Shown here in pieces: positions 18,465-26,106 of a stretch of 64,000 nucleotides of DNA. Each line of letters begins with the position of its first letter. The stretch's first letter is position 1. The notes beneath the pieces are model-generated. The model was not told the DNA's origin. It saw only the letters and a list, made by a program, of their open reading frames with translations, and ran no database searches. The DNA lies in NCBI GenBank assembly GCA_963827705.1, contig CAWHBN010000016.1, positions 124,001 through 188,000 of the forward strand, read 5' to 3'. This DNA is from JACDAN01 sp963827705 (GTDB taxonomy: Bacteria > Actinomycetota > Thermoleophilia > Gaiellales > Gaiellaceae). Both the position numbers and the translations under genes were made by a program.

Positions 18465-18618
18465 GCACCGCTCCCCTGACCGGCCCCGGCTCCCGCCCGG
18501 CGAAGCCGGGCTCCGCCACGGCCTGCCGCCGCCGGCCGCACCGGGCTCTCCAGGCCCGTGTTGGAAACACTGTGCCCTCCGGCCCGGCACACCCGGCGAC
18601 GACTCAGGAGACCGGAGA
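18465..18618 (+). other. 154-nt intergenic region with hairpin potential
   Basis: GC-rich spacer between RNase J and the next gene. GCCCGGC (18495-18501) pairs with GCCGGGC (18505-18511), and further on CCGGGC/GCCCGG can enclose GTGTT-GGA-AACAC. No T-run follows the first stem. The 3' part contains CAGGAGACC. No known RNA family could be assigned and no promoter is evident; it may simply be a terminator plus leader. Confidence 0.3.
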
Positions 18619-19179
18619 GTGAGCACTCTCCGGATCGATCCGACGCCCGGCTGGGCCGAGGCGCTCGCCGACCGTGCCGCGGAGGAAGCGACAGCACGGA
18701 ACCTGATCGGCCAGCTCGTCGCCTGCGAGGTGGCCGCACTTGCGTTCTGCCGGCTCCTGGAGCGCTGGGCGAGGGGAGAAGCCGAGCCGAGCACGCCCGG
18801 AAAGCGGCAGGCCGCGCTCAGGCGCGCCGCCGAGCGGGTCGAGACGGCGCTCGTCGGCCTCGAGCGGCCGCTCGGGCGCTACCTCCTCGAGCTCGAGCCG
18901 GATCAGGCGGAGGGGCGCTCGTGGTACGGCGAGCCGGGCCCCGCCGAGCTGATGGACTGGGGTCCGGTGCTGGGACGGGCCGGCGTGTGCGTCGCCTCGC
19001 ACCGTGTGGCCCAGGTCTACCTCGAGCTCGCCGTGCTCGTCCGTGCGCTCGAAGGGCTCACGACGGCGGTGCGGATGGATTCGGCGCCGGATCGCTCGTC
19101 GCTCTGGGCCGGGCTCTTCGACCTGCGCGAGAACCTGCTCGGCGGCACGCTCGAAGACCTGCGCGCGCTTGCCGCCTAG
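18619..19179 (+). CDS. Alpha-helical protein of unknown function
   Basis: 186 residues from GTG 18619, which sits just after GGAGACCGGAGAG. The composition is rich in Ala, Glu, Leu and Arg with long amphipathic helices throughout (RNLIGQLVACEVAALAFCRLLERWARG; GVCVASHRVAQVYLELAVLVRALEGLTTAV). No signal peptide, membrane helix or catalytic motif is seen. No family is recognised. The stop overlaps the start of the sugar kinase gene by 11 nt, so it may be co-transcribed with the kinase and nucleoside hydrolase. Confidence 0.65.
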   Translation: MSTLRIDPTPGWAEALADRAAEEATARNLIGQLVACEVAALAFCRLLERWARGEAEPSTPGKRQAALRRAAERVETALVGLERPLGRYLLELEPDQAEGRSWYGEPGPAELMDWGPVLGRAGVCVASHRVAQVYLELAVLVRALEGLTTAVRMDSAPDRSSLWAGLFDLRENLLGGTLEDLRALAA

Positions 19180-19975
19180 CCCCAGGCTGACCGTCGTCGG
19201 GTCGATCAACCTCGATCTCGTCGCGAGCGCCGAGCGGCTGCCGCGTCCAGGCGAGACGATCACCGGCGCGGCATTCGCGAGATACCCGGGCGGTAAGGGA
19301 GCGAATCAGGCCGTCGCTGCGGCGAGAATGGGCGCCGAGGTGCGGATGATCGGAAGCGTCGGCCAGGATCCGGCCGCGGAGGAGGCGACGGCCGGGCTGC
19401 GCGAGGCCGGGGTCGAGCTCGAGTTGCAGCAGAGCTCCGATCCGACGGGCGTGGCGCTGATCACGGTCGACGCGGGAGGCGAGACGACCATCGTCGTCGC
19501 TCCCGGCGCGAACACGAGCCTCGCCGGACGGCCGGTGGACGGCGCAGTGCTCTGCCAACTCGAGATCCCCGACGAGCCTGTGCTGGCGGCAGCGCGCGAG
19601 GCGTCGTTCTTCTGCCTCAATGCGGCGCCGGCGAGGCCGATCGACCTCGAGCCCGACCTGCTGGTCGTGAATCGCTATGAGCACGAGGTGAGCTCGCGGG
19701 GGAAGCTCGTCGCGCTCACGCTCGGGGCGGAGGGCGCCGTGTTGCTGGAGAACGGCGAGGAGGTCGCGCGGGCAGAGCCGCCGCAGGTGGAAGCGGTCGA
19801 CGGCACCGCGGCGGGCGACGCGTTCACCGCGTGCCTCGTCGTCTCGCACCTCGAGGGCCGCGACTGGGACGAGTCGCTGCGCCGCGCGTGCGCGGCCGGG
19901 GCGATCGCAGCGTCCCGGCCCGGCGCCCAGCCCTCGCTTCCGACCGCCGACGAGGTGGACGAGATCCTTGGCTGA
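19169..19975 (+). CDS. rbsK: PfkB-family sugar kinase, ribokinase-like
   Basis: 268 residues, somewhat short for ribokinase (about 300). The start LTVVGSINLDLVASAERLPRPGETI and YPGGKGANQAVAAARMGAEV are the PfkB/ribokinase N-terminal signature (GGKGANQA). Near the end EAVDGTAAGDAFTACLV contains the catalytic Asp (GAGDAF variant). Ribokinase phosphorylates ribose at O5. The neighbour is a nucleoside hydrolase that releases ribose, which supports this substrate. TTG 19169 is inferred because the frame upstream lies inside another gene; overlap with the next gene is 8 nt. Confidence 0.85.
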   Translation: MPPSPRLTVVGSINLDLVASAERLPRPGETITGAAFARYPGGKGANQAVAAARMGAEVRMIGSVGQDPAAEEATAGLREAGVELELQQSSDPTGVALITVDAGGETTIVVAPGANTSLAGRPVDGAVLCQLEIPDEPVLAAAREASFFCLNAAPARPIDLEPDLLVVNRYEHEVSSRGKLVALTLGAEGAVLLENGEEVARAEPPQVEAVDGTAAGDAFTACLVVSHLEGRDWDESLRRACAAGAIAASRPGAQPSLPTADEVDEILG

Positions 19976-20879
19976 GCGGATCATCCTCGACTGCGACCCC
20001 GGTCACGACGACGCGATCGCGCTCCTCCTGGCGCTCGCGAGCCCCGAGATCGAGCTTCTCGGCGTGACGACGGTGGCGGGCAACCAGACGCTCGAGAAGA
20101 CGACGGCGAACGCGATCCGGATCCTCGAGTTCTCGGGCCGCACCGACGTCTCGGTCGCGGCGGGCGCCGACCGGCCCATCGTCCGCGAGCCCTACGTCGC
20201 CAAGTACGTCCACGGTGAGACCGGCCTCGACGGGCCCGACCTACCGGCGGCACAGGGCGTGCCGCTGGACGAGCACGCGGTGGACTTCCTCGGTCGTCAC
20301 GCCGACGGCGCCACCATCGTTGCGGTCGGGCCTCTGACGAACGTGGCGCTGACGCTCGCGCGCTACCCGGAGGCGCAGCCGAAGCGGATCGTGCTGATGG
20401 GCGGCTCGATCGGGCTCGGAAACGTCACGCCTGCGGCGGAGTTCAACATCTGGGCCGATCCAGAGGCGGCGGCCCGGGTCTTCGAGAGCGGGCTCGACGT
20501 CACCATGATCGGCCTCGACGTCACCCACCAGGCGCTGATGACGAAGGCTGACGCAGAGCGACTCCGCAGCACCGGCCGCACCGGCACGCTCGTGGCAGAG
20601 CTGTGGGAGTTCTACAACCGCTTCCACTCCCAGACGTACGGGTTCGACGGCTCGCCGATCCACGACGCCGTGGCGCTCGCGCACGTCTTCCGCCCGGATC
20701 TCGTCGAGACCGAGCACCGGCACGTCGAGATCGACTGCGGCTCCGAGCTCTGCCGCGGAAGGACCGTGGTCGACCTGTGGCGGCGCACCGAGAACGAGCC
20801 GAACGCCCATGTGGGCGTGGAGATCGACGGCCGGGCGTTCATCGAGCTCCTCCACGAGCGGATCGCGAGCCTCGGCTAA
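19968..20879 (+). CDS. Inosine-uridine preferring nucleoside hydrolase family protein
   Basis: 303 residues. IILDCDPGHDDAIALLLAL near the N-terminus is the calcium-binding DxDxGxDD motif of the family. Also visible: GVTTVAGNQTLEKTTANA, VGPLTNVALTL, MGGSIGLGNVTPAAEFNIWADPEAA and the C-terminal HDAVALAHV, which contributes the last metal/substrate residues. These enzymes hydrolyse nucleosides to base plus ribose in the cytoplasm. TTG 19968 overlaps the kinase gene by 8 nt. Together the two genes would turn nucleosides into base and ribose 5-phosphate. Confidence 0.92.
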   Translation: MAERIILDCDPGHDDAIALLLALASPEIELLGVTTVAGNQTLEKTTANAIRILEFSGRTDVSVAAGADRPIVREPYVAKYVHGETGLDGPDLPAAQGVPLDEHAVDFLGRHADGATIVAVGPLTNVALTLARYPEAQPKRIVLMGGSIGLGNVTPAAEFNIWADPEAAARVFESGLDVTMIGLDVTHQALMTKADAERLRSTGRTGTLVAELWEFYNRFHSQTYGFDGSPIHDAVALAHVFRPDLVETEHRHVEIDCGSELCRGRTVVDLWRRTENEPNAHVGVEIDGRAFIELLHERIASLG

Positions 20880-20889
20880 AGCTGCATGG

Positions 20890-20918
20890 TTGCCGGGAAG
20901 GGCTTCGCGGGACATACT
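20890..20918 (+). promoter_or_regulatory. Promoter of the secreted unknown protein gene
   Basis: TTGCCG (20890-20895), 17-nt spacer, CATACT (20913-20918). The in-frame TTG at 20927 follows 8 nt later, so the message is probably leaderless and this promoter fixes the start codon choice. Confidence 0.6.
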
Positions 20919-20926
20919 GGCCCCAG

Positions 20927-21490
20927 TTGCTGCGGCGTTCTCGACGAGGTTTGATCACGGCCATCCTCCTGGCGATCGCCGTCGTGGCCGGAAGCAGCTC
21001 GAGTGGCGCGGCGACGGCGCAAGCCGAGGTTGCAACCGCGCAACCCCCGCTTGTCGGGACCTGGCGGAGGGTGACCACCTGCTCCGAGCTTGCGACGGCG
21101 CTCAGGAGAGCAGGTCAAGACAAGTGGGTTCTGGAATTCATTGCGGGGAACGGCTTCATTCCCGGAGTCATGCGGCCGGATCAGATCAAGGACCCGACGA
21201 ATCCCTGCAACGGAGCCGTCCCCCGCAGGCACTCGCACTTCTTCACCAAGACCCGGATGTTCGGCTCGCTCGACTGGCGAGGCCGGCCGGTCGACGACGG
21301 CACGTACCGCCTCACGGGCAACCGAACGGTCGTCATCTTCAAGGAGTTTCCCAAGGTGACGTTCAGCTACCGGATCCGAGGCAAGACGATCACCTTCGCA
21401 CCCGTGATCGCGAAGGGCTGCTCGACCTTTCGATGTGCGTGGGCCATCTCGATGGCGTATCCCGGCAGGACCTGGTTTCGGGTGCGCTGA
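20927..21490 (+). CDS. Predicted secreted protein of unknown function
   Basis: 187 residues from TTG 20927. The N-terminus LRRSRRGLITAILLAIAVVAG followed by SSSSGAATA is a classic signal peptide (basic n-region, hydrophobic core, Ala-rich cleavage site). The mature part is small and contains four Cys (TTCSEL, NPCNG, KGCSTFRCAW) that could form disulfides. GTWRR, DGTYRLTGNRTVVIFKEFPKVTFSYRI and RGKTITFAPV suggest a beta-rich, lipocalin-like fold, but no family is recognised. Confidence 0.7.
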   Translation: MLRRSRRGLITAILLAIAVVAGSSSSGAATAQAEVATAQPPLVGTWRRVTTCSELATALRRAGQDKWVLEFIAGNGFIPGVMRPDQIKDPTNPCNGAVPRRHSHFFTKTRMFGSLDWRGRPVDDGTYRLTGNRTVVIFKEFPKVTFSYRIRGKTITFAPVIAKGCSTFRCAWAISMAYPGRTWFRVR

Positions 21491-21493
21491 GCT

Positions 21494-22663
21494 CTAGGTA
21501 GCTCCTCCGGCGCTCCGGGATCGCACCCAGGCGGTGAAGCCCTCGATCGCGTCGACCACGCGTTCGAAGCGAAGGGAGTGGAAGAGGTCGAACCCGTGCT
21601 GTGCGCCGGGCAGCTCCGCGTAGACGACCGGCTGTGACGATGCCCGCCGCAGCTGCTCGACGAAGCGGCGTGCGTCCTCGACGACCACCACGGTGTCCCG
21701 ATCGCCGTGCACCACGAAGAACGGCGGCACATCGCTCCGCACGTAGGCCGAGGGTGAGGAAGGCTGCTCGGTGCGGCCGAGGGAGCCGAAGTAGCCGTAC
21801 AGGACGATCGCCGCGCTGACCGACGTGTCTGCACCCTCGAAGCCGGGCTGGAAGCCGGGATCGTTGGGCGTGAGAGCGGTCATCGAGGCGAGGTGACCAC
21901 CTGCGGAGCTGCCCGCCGCGATCATCACGTCCGTGTTCGCGCCGTATTCCCGTCCGTGCTCCCGCGCCCAGGCGATCACCTTCTTGGCGTCGATCAGGTG
22001 GTCCGGGAACCTGGCGGCCGGGCTCAAGCGGTAGTTGGCGCTGATGCACACCCACCCCTGGCTCGCCAGGCGGTAGAGCAAGGGACGAGCCTCGCGGTTC
22101 TTCCTCCCGCTGCGGAATGCTCCGCCGTGGAAGTAGACGAGCACGGGCCCACCCGAGGGGCTCGAGCGGTTGTGGTACACGTCGAGCAGGTTCCTCCGAC
22201 CCGCGTCGCCGTAGCTGATGTCCGCGACCCGAACGACGTCGCGACGGCGCATGAAGAACGGCGCAAACAGGATCGAGCCGAGTGGCAGTTGGCGACGGAA
22301 CCGGGCAGCCACCTCAGGATCGACGGCCTTCCTCCAACCGGAACCGAGGCCCTCGCTCAGCGCACGGTCGAGCGCGGGACCGGCTTGCAGCCCCCGCCAG
22401 GCGACTACCGCGAGCCCCACTGTCGCCGCCACCGCGACGCCGAGCCCGATCCAACCGACCGTCGAGTCGAGATCGCCCTGGGCGAGGGCCAGGAGGGTCG
22501 AGGCAAGAAGCCAGTAGAAGGCCACGAACGGCAGCTCGTTGACCAGGAAGCCGAGCCAGTAGCTCCTGTTCGACCGGCTCGACTGCCGCGGCCGCGGTGG
22601 CGCAAGCGCGAACGCGGTGCACACGGCCGCCAGCGCCGTGGTGACCAGATAGCCGATCGGCAC
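21494..22663 (-). CDS. Membrane-anchored alpha/beta hydrolase (HSL-type esterase)
   Basis: 389 residues from GTG 22663. Residues 1-110 hold about three membrane helices (PIGYLVTTALAAVCTAFAL; LPFVAFYWLLASTLLALA; GWIGLGVAVAATVGLAVVAW). The catalytic domain has the oxyanion VYFHGGAF, the nucleophile GSSAGGHLAS (GxSxG), an acid in HGDRDTVV and the His in AQHGFDLFHS. It probably hydrolyses an ester at the membrane; the substrate is unknown. Starts at 22735 and 22789 are also open, but TACGGT 6 nt before 22663 fits the leaderless pattern. Convergent with the secreted-protein gene. Confidence 0.85.
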   Translation of the reverse strand: MPIGYLVTTALAAVCTAFALAPPRPRQSSRSNRSYWLGFLVNELPFVAFYWLLASTLLALAQGDLDSTVGWIGLGVAVAATVGLAVVAWRGLQAGPALDRALSEGLGSGWRKAVDPEVAARFRRQLPLGSILFAPFFMRRRDVVRVADISYGDAGRRNLLDVYHNRSSPSGGPVLVYFHGGAFRSGRKNREARPLLYRLASQGWVCISANYRLSPAARFPDHLIDAKKVIAWAREHGREYGANTDVMIAAGSSAGGHLASMTALTPNDPGFQPGFEGADTSVSAAIVLYGYFGSLGRTEQPSSPSAYVRSDVPPFFVVHGDRDTVVVVEDARRFVEQLRRASSQPVVYAELPGAQHGFDLFHSLRFERVVDAIEGFTAWVRSRSAGGAT

Positions 22664-22669
22664 GGCGGG

Positions 22670-22675
22670 ACCGTA
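22670..22675 (-). promoter_or_regulatory. -10 element of the membrane esterase gene
   Basis: On the minus strand TACGGT lies 6 nt before GTG 22663. A -35 match is not evident, so the call rests on the shared spacing pattern. Confidence 0.4.
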
Positions 22676-22733
22676 GCCACCGACCCATCGCCCTCGTAGA
22701 GGGGACAACGCAGGCGCGTCGAAGCAGGCGCGC

Positions 22734-24914
22734 ATGGCGAAACGCCGCAAGAAGCGCACCCTCAGACCGCGCGTGCCCTCGCGCGTCAAGCGGCGAAGGC
22801 GCCCGGCGAAGGAGCGCAGCCACCACCATCCCGAGCTGATCGGCCTCGGCCTCGTCGCGGCCGGCCTGTTCCTCTCGACGCTCGTCTACCTCGAGTGGGA
22901 GGGAGGCACGGCGGGGGGCTGGATCGTGGACGGCCTGTGGGCGCTGGTCGGCGACGCCGGCTACCTCGTCCCTGCGGCCCTCATGATCGTCGGCTTGTTG
23001 ATGCTCGGCCGGAGCCGCCTCGCTCAAGTGCACCCGTTCCGCTGGGGCCTCGCCTCGACGGCGCTCGGGGTCTTTCTCCTGCTCGCCGATTCGGGCGGGT
23101 ACGTCGGGACGGTGCTGGACGAGGTGGTCGGGACCCTCATTGGCCGCACCGGCACCCTGATCGCCGGCACCGCCTTCGCGATTGCCGGGATCCTGCTCCT
23201 GTCGGGTGCATCGGTCGGCGCGCTCGTCCAGCGCTCCCACGGCGCCGTCCGCCGCGCCCACACCGCCGCCAGGCGCCGGGTCGACCGGCGCTCGACGCTC
23301 GACGACCGGCCGCTCGCACCCACGATCCCGCTCAGGCCGAGAGACGACCACCCGCCAGTGGACGCGGTCTCGGACTTCCCCGACGTCGTCGGCCAGTCGG
23401 AGCCCCCGCCGCTCCTCCACTCGATGGACGAGCCGACCGAGACCAGCGAGCAGCAGAACCTGTTCGATCCGCCCGCACCGGCGAAGGCGGACTACGTCCT
23501 GCCCGAGCCGTCGATGCTGAAGCGCGCCCCCGCCCGGGCAGCCGGCAAGAGCGACAACGGCAAGGTCGCGGAGTCCCTGACCCGCGCTCTGGCCGACTTC
23601 GGTGTCGATGCACGGGTCGTCGGCGAGATCACCGGCCCGCGGGTCACCCGCTACGAGCTCCAGCTCGCGGCCGGAACGAAGATGTCCAAGATCTCGGCGC
23701 TCAAGGACGACCTCTCGTACGCGCTCGCGACGACGGAGATCCGCATCCTGGCGCCGATCCCGGGCAAGCAGGCGGTCGGCGTCGAGGTCCCGAACCTGTC
23801 GCCGAATCTCGTCACGCTCGGCGATGTCTTCGACCAGCTCCCGGCGACGGCGAGCCCGCTGTCCGTCTGGCTTGGGAAGGACATCTCCGGCAACGCCGTC
23901 TGGACCGACCTCGCGCGGATGCCGCACCTCCTGATCGCAGGAACCACCGGCTCCGGCAAGTCCGGCTGCATCAACACGATCCTCACCTCGGTCCTGCTCC
24001 GCGCGACTCCCGACGACGCGCGCCTGATCCTCATCGACCCCAAGCGGATCGAGCTCTCGCTCTACGAGTCGATCCCGCACCTCCTGACCCCCGTCGTCTC
24101 CAGCCCGAAGGAGGCCTCGATCGTCCTCACCAACGTCCTCGCAGAGATGGAGCGCCGCTACGAGCGCCTCGCAACGGTGCGCGCGCGCAACCTGCCGGAG
24201 GCGAACCGCGCATTCCGCCAGCGTGGGGAGGAGACGCTGCCGTACCTGCTCGTCGTCATCGACGAGCTGGCCGACCTGATGATGATCTCGCCTCAGCAGG
24301 TCGAGGACGCCGTCATCCGCCTCGCGCAGAAGTCGCGCGCCGTCGGGATCCACCTCGTCCTCGCGACGCAGCGTCCCTCCGTGGACGTCATCACCGGGAT
24401 GATCAAGGCGAACGTTCCGTCCCGGATCGCGTTCGCCGTCTCCAGCCAGACCGATTCTCGCGTGATCCTCGACCAGTCCGGCGCCGAGAGCCTCCTCGGC
24501 CAGGGAGACATGCTCTTCAAGCCGCTCGGGACCTCACGTCTCCAGCGCGTGCAGGGCGCCTACGTGACCGAAGAGGAGATCGCGCTCCTCGTCGAGCAGT
24601 GCCGCACCCAGCGGGGCCAGGAGCTGGACGAGTCGCTGCTCGAGGCGCCCGAGACGCCTCCGGAGGAGCTCGGCGACGGCGACGAGGACTTCGACCCCGA
24701 TCAGGACCCTCTGCTCGACCGGGCGATCGACATCGTCGTCCACACACAGACGGCATCGGTGTCGCTCCTCCAGCGCCGGCTACGGGTTGGCTACACGCGG
24801 GCGGGCCGCCTGATCGACATGCTCGAGCGGCGCGGGATCATCTCCGGCTACGAGGGCTCCAAGCCGCGGCGCGTACTCGTCGACGAGGCCGTTCTCAGCG
24901 CCAGCCGCGACTAA
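22734..24914 (+). CDS. ftsK: DNA translocase FtsK/SpoIIIE
   Basis: 726 residues. A basic N-terminus (MAKRRKKRTLRPRVPSRVKR) precedes about four membrane helices (residues 40-175). A linker follows, then the motor: GPRVTRYELQLAAGTKMSKI, Walker A GTTGSGKS, Walker B LLVVIDELADLMM, ATQRPSVDVITG and SRIAFAVSSQTDSRVILD. The C-terminal gamma domain (LRVGYTRAGRLIDMLERRGII) would read KOPS/SRS-type sequences. It pumps chromosomal DNA through the septum during division. Its ATG overlaps the upstream region of the divergent esterase gene. Confidence 0.96.
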   Translation: MAKRRKKRTLRPRVPSRVKRRRRPAKERSHHHPELIGLGLVAAGLFLSTLVYLEWEGGTAGGWIVDGLWALVGDAGYLVPAALMIVGLLMLGRSRLAQVHPFRWGLASTALGVFLLLADSGGYVGTVLDEVVGTLIGRTGTLIAGTAFAIAGILLLSGASVGALVQRSHGAVRRAHTAARRRVDRRSTLDDRPLAPTIPLRPRDDHPPVDAVSDFPDVVGQSEPPPLLHSMDEPTETSEQQNLFDPPAPAKADYVLPEPSMLKRAPARAAGKSDNGKVAESLTRALADFGVDARVVGEITGPRVTRYELQLAAGTKMSKISALKDDLSYALATTEIRILAPIPGKQAVGVEVPNLSPNLVTLGDVFDQLPATASPLSVWLGKDISGNAVWTDLARMPHLLIAGTTGSGKSGCINTILTSVLLRATPDDARLILIDPKRIELSLYESIPHLLTPVVSSPKEASIVLTNVLAEMERRYERLATVRARNLPEANRAFRQRGEETLPYLLVVIDELADLMMISPQQVEDAVIRLAQKSRAVGIHLVLATQRPSVDVITGMIKANVPSRIAFAVSSQTDSRVILDQSGAESLLGQGDMLFKPLGTSRLQRVQGAYVTEEEIALLVEQCRTQRGQELDESLLEAPETPPEELGDGDEDFDPDQDPLLDRAIDIVVHTQTASVSLLQRRLRVGYTRAGRLIDMLERRGIISGYEGSKPRRVLVDEAVLSASRD

Positions 24915-24927
24915 CTTTCACCACCCC

Positions 24928-24956
24928 TTCACGTCTGAGGCTTCGGGGTCTAGCAT
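24928..24956 (+). promoter_or_regulatory. Promoter of the BMP transport operon
   Basis: TTCACG (24928-24933), 17-nt spacer, TAGCAT (24951-24956). A leader of about 44 nt with GGGGAGG precedes the GTG at 25007, so unlike many neighbours this message has a conventional ribosome-binding site. Confidence 0.6.
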
Positions 24957-25006
24957 CACCTTTTGATCTCTCGCGGCAGCACAAACCTCAAGAAGGGGAG
25001 GAATCA

Positions 25007-26053
25007 GTGAAGGCAAGACGTCTTATGCCGCTTGGCCTCGGCGTGCTGGCAATTATGGCCATGCTCGTCGCTGCGCTGGCGGCAAATGCGGCGCCGTCGA
25101 AGTCCAATCAGAACGCGAATAGAGTCGCGATCGTCACGGACATCGGCGGCCTGAACGACAAGGGCTTCAACCACCTCTCGTACGTCGGACTGCAGAGGGC
25201 AGTGAAGCAGTTGAACATCCAGGGTCGCGCGTTCATCACGAACTCGGCCAACGACCGCACGCCGAACCTGGCTGCGGCTGCTCAGCAGGGCTACGGCCTC
25301 GTGATCCCGGTCGGCGTCCTGTTTGCCTTTGGACCGATCGATGCGGTTGCGCCGAAGTTCCCGAACACGAAGTTCGCGGGTGTCGACGTCAACTGGCCCG
25401 ATCTCTCTTCGAAGCCGACGAACGTCCGCGGCATCCAGTTCAAGGAGCAGGAAGCGGGGTATCTCGCCGGCTACATCGCAGGTCTGGTCGTCAAGGACCA
25501 GCGGGGGTCGGACGTCATCTCGGCCGTCGGCGCGAACAAGGTCCCGGCGATCGTGAGGTTCATCGCCGGCTACAGGGCCGGCGCCAGGCGCGCGAACCGG
25601 CGCGTCAGGGTCCTCGTGAACTACGCAAACGATCCCACGTTCGCCGACCAGGCGAAGTGCAAGGAGACGACGCTCAACCAGATCGAGCGTGGCTCGAAGA
25701 TCGCCTTCATGGTCGCGGGTCAGTGTGGCCTCGGCGGGCTCACCGCCACGAAGGAGCGGAAGATCTGGGGCATCGGCGTCGATGCTGACCAGGGCTTCCT
25801 CGGAAAGCACGTCCTCACGAGCGCGACGAAGAAGGTTGACGTCGCCGTCTACGACATGATCAAGGCGTTCAAGGCGAACCCTCGCGGGTTCCGTGGCGGC
25901 TACAACGCCAACTACACCGTCAGGAACGCCGGCGTTGGCTTCGGGAAGCTGAGCACCAGGCTCCCGAGGGCCAAGCGGCTCGAGTACACACGCAAGGCCA
26001 ACGCGATCAAGAAGCTGATCGCTCAGGGCAAGATCAAGCCCCCGGCCGCCTAA
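25007..26053 (+). CDS. BMP-family ABC transporter substrate-binding protein
   Basis: 348 residues. A signal peptide (VKARRLMPLGLGVLAIMAM..ALAANAAPS) without lipobox Cys is followed by the Bmp/PnrA-like domain: VAIVTDIGGLNDKGFNHLSYVGL, VIPVGVLFAFGPIDAVAPKFPNTKFAGVD, FKEQEAGYLAGYIAGLV, YAND and GIGVDADQGFLG. This family binds purine nucleosides outside the membrane (PnrA, BmpA). Genes for an ATPase and two permeases follow, forming a complete importer. The C-terminus ends in a Lys-rich helix (AIKKLIAQGKIKPPAA). Confidence 0.92.
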   Translation: MKARRLMPLGLGVLAIMAMLVAALAANAAPSKSNQNANRVAIVTDIGGLNDKGFNHLSYVGLQRAVKQLNIQGRAFITNSANDRTPNLAAAAQQGYGLVIPVGVLFAFGPIDAVAPKFPNTKFAGVDVNWPDLSSKPTNVRGIQFKEQEAGYLAGYIAGLVVKDQRGSDVISAVGANKVPAIVRFIAGYRAGARRANRRVRVLVNYANDPTFADQAKCKETTLNQIERGSKIAFMVAGQCGLGGLTATKERKIWGIGVDADQGFLGKHVLTSATKKVDVAVYDMIKAFKANPRGFRGGYNANYTVRNAGVGFGKLSTRLPRAKRLEYTRKANAIKKLIAQGKIKPPAA

Positions 26054-26067
26054 CTAGTCAGTACCTG

Positions 26068-26091
26068 AGGGGGCGGGTTATCCCGCCCCCT
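26068..26091 (+). terminator. Terminator-like hairpin between binding-protein and ATPase genes
   Basis: AGGGGGCGGG and CCCGCCCCCT form a 10-bp stem around a TTAT loop, followed by a single further T. It lies 14 nt after the binding-protein stop. Such internal hairpins often let the binding protein be made in excess over the membrane components. Confidence 0.6.
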
Positions 26092-26106
26092 TAGGATCTC
26101 CTCGGG

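Noticed and set aside
18540..18618. CACTGT followed by CAGGAGACC, as in the 3' part of cobalamin riboswitches
   Set aside because: The remaining conserved boxes of the element are absent and the downstream gene has no cobalamin link. Chance similarity is more likely.
24915..26053. Open frame joining ftsK shadow sequence to the BMP protein as one 1052-residue protein
   Set aside because: The upstream part is a shadow of ftsK in another frame; promoter, ribosome-binding site and signal peptide place the real start at 25007.
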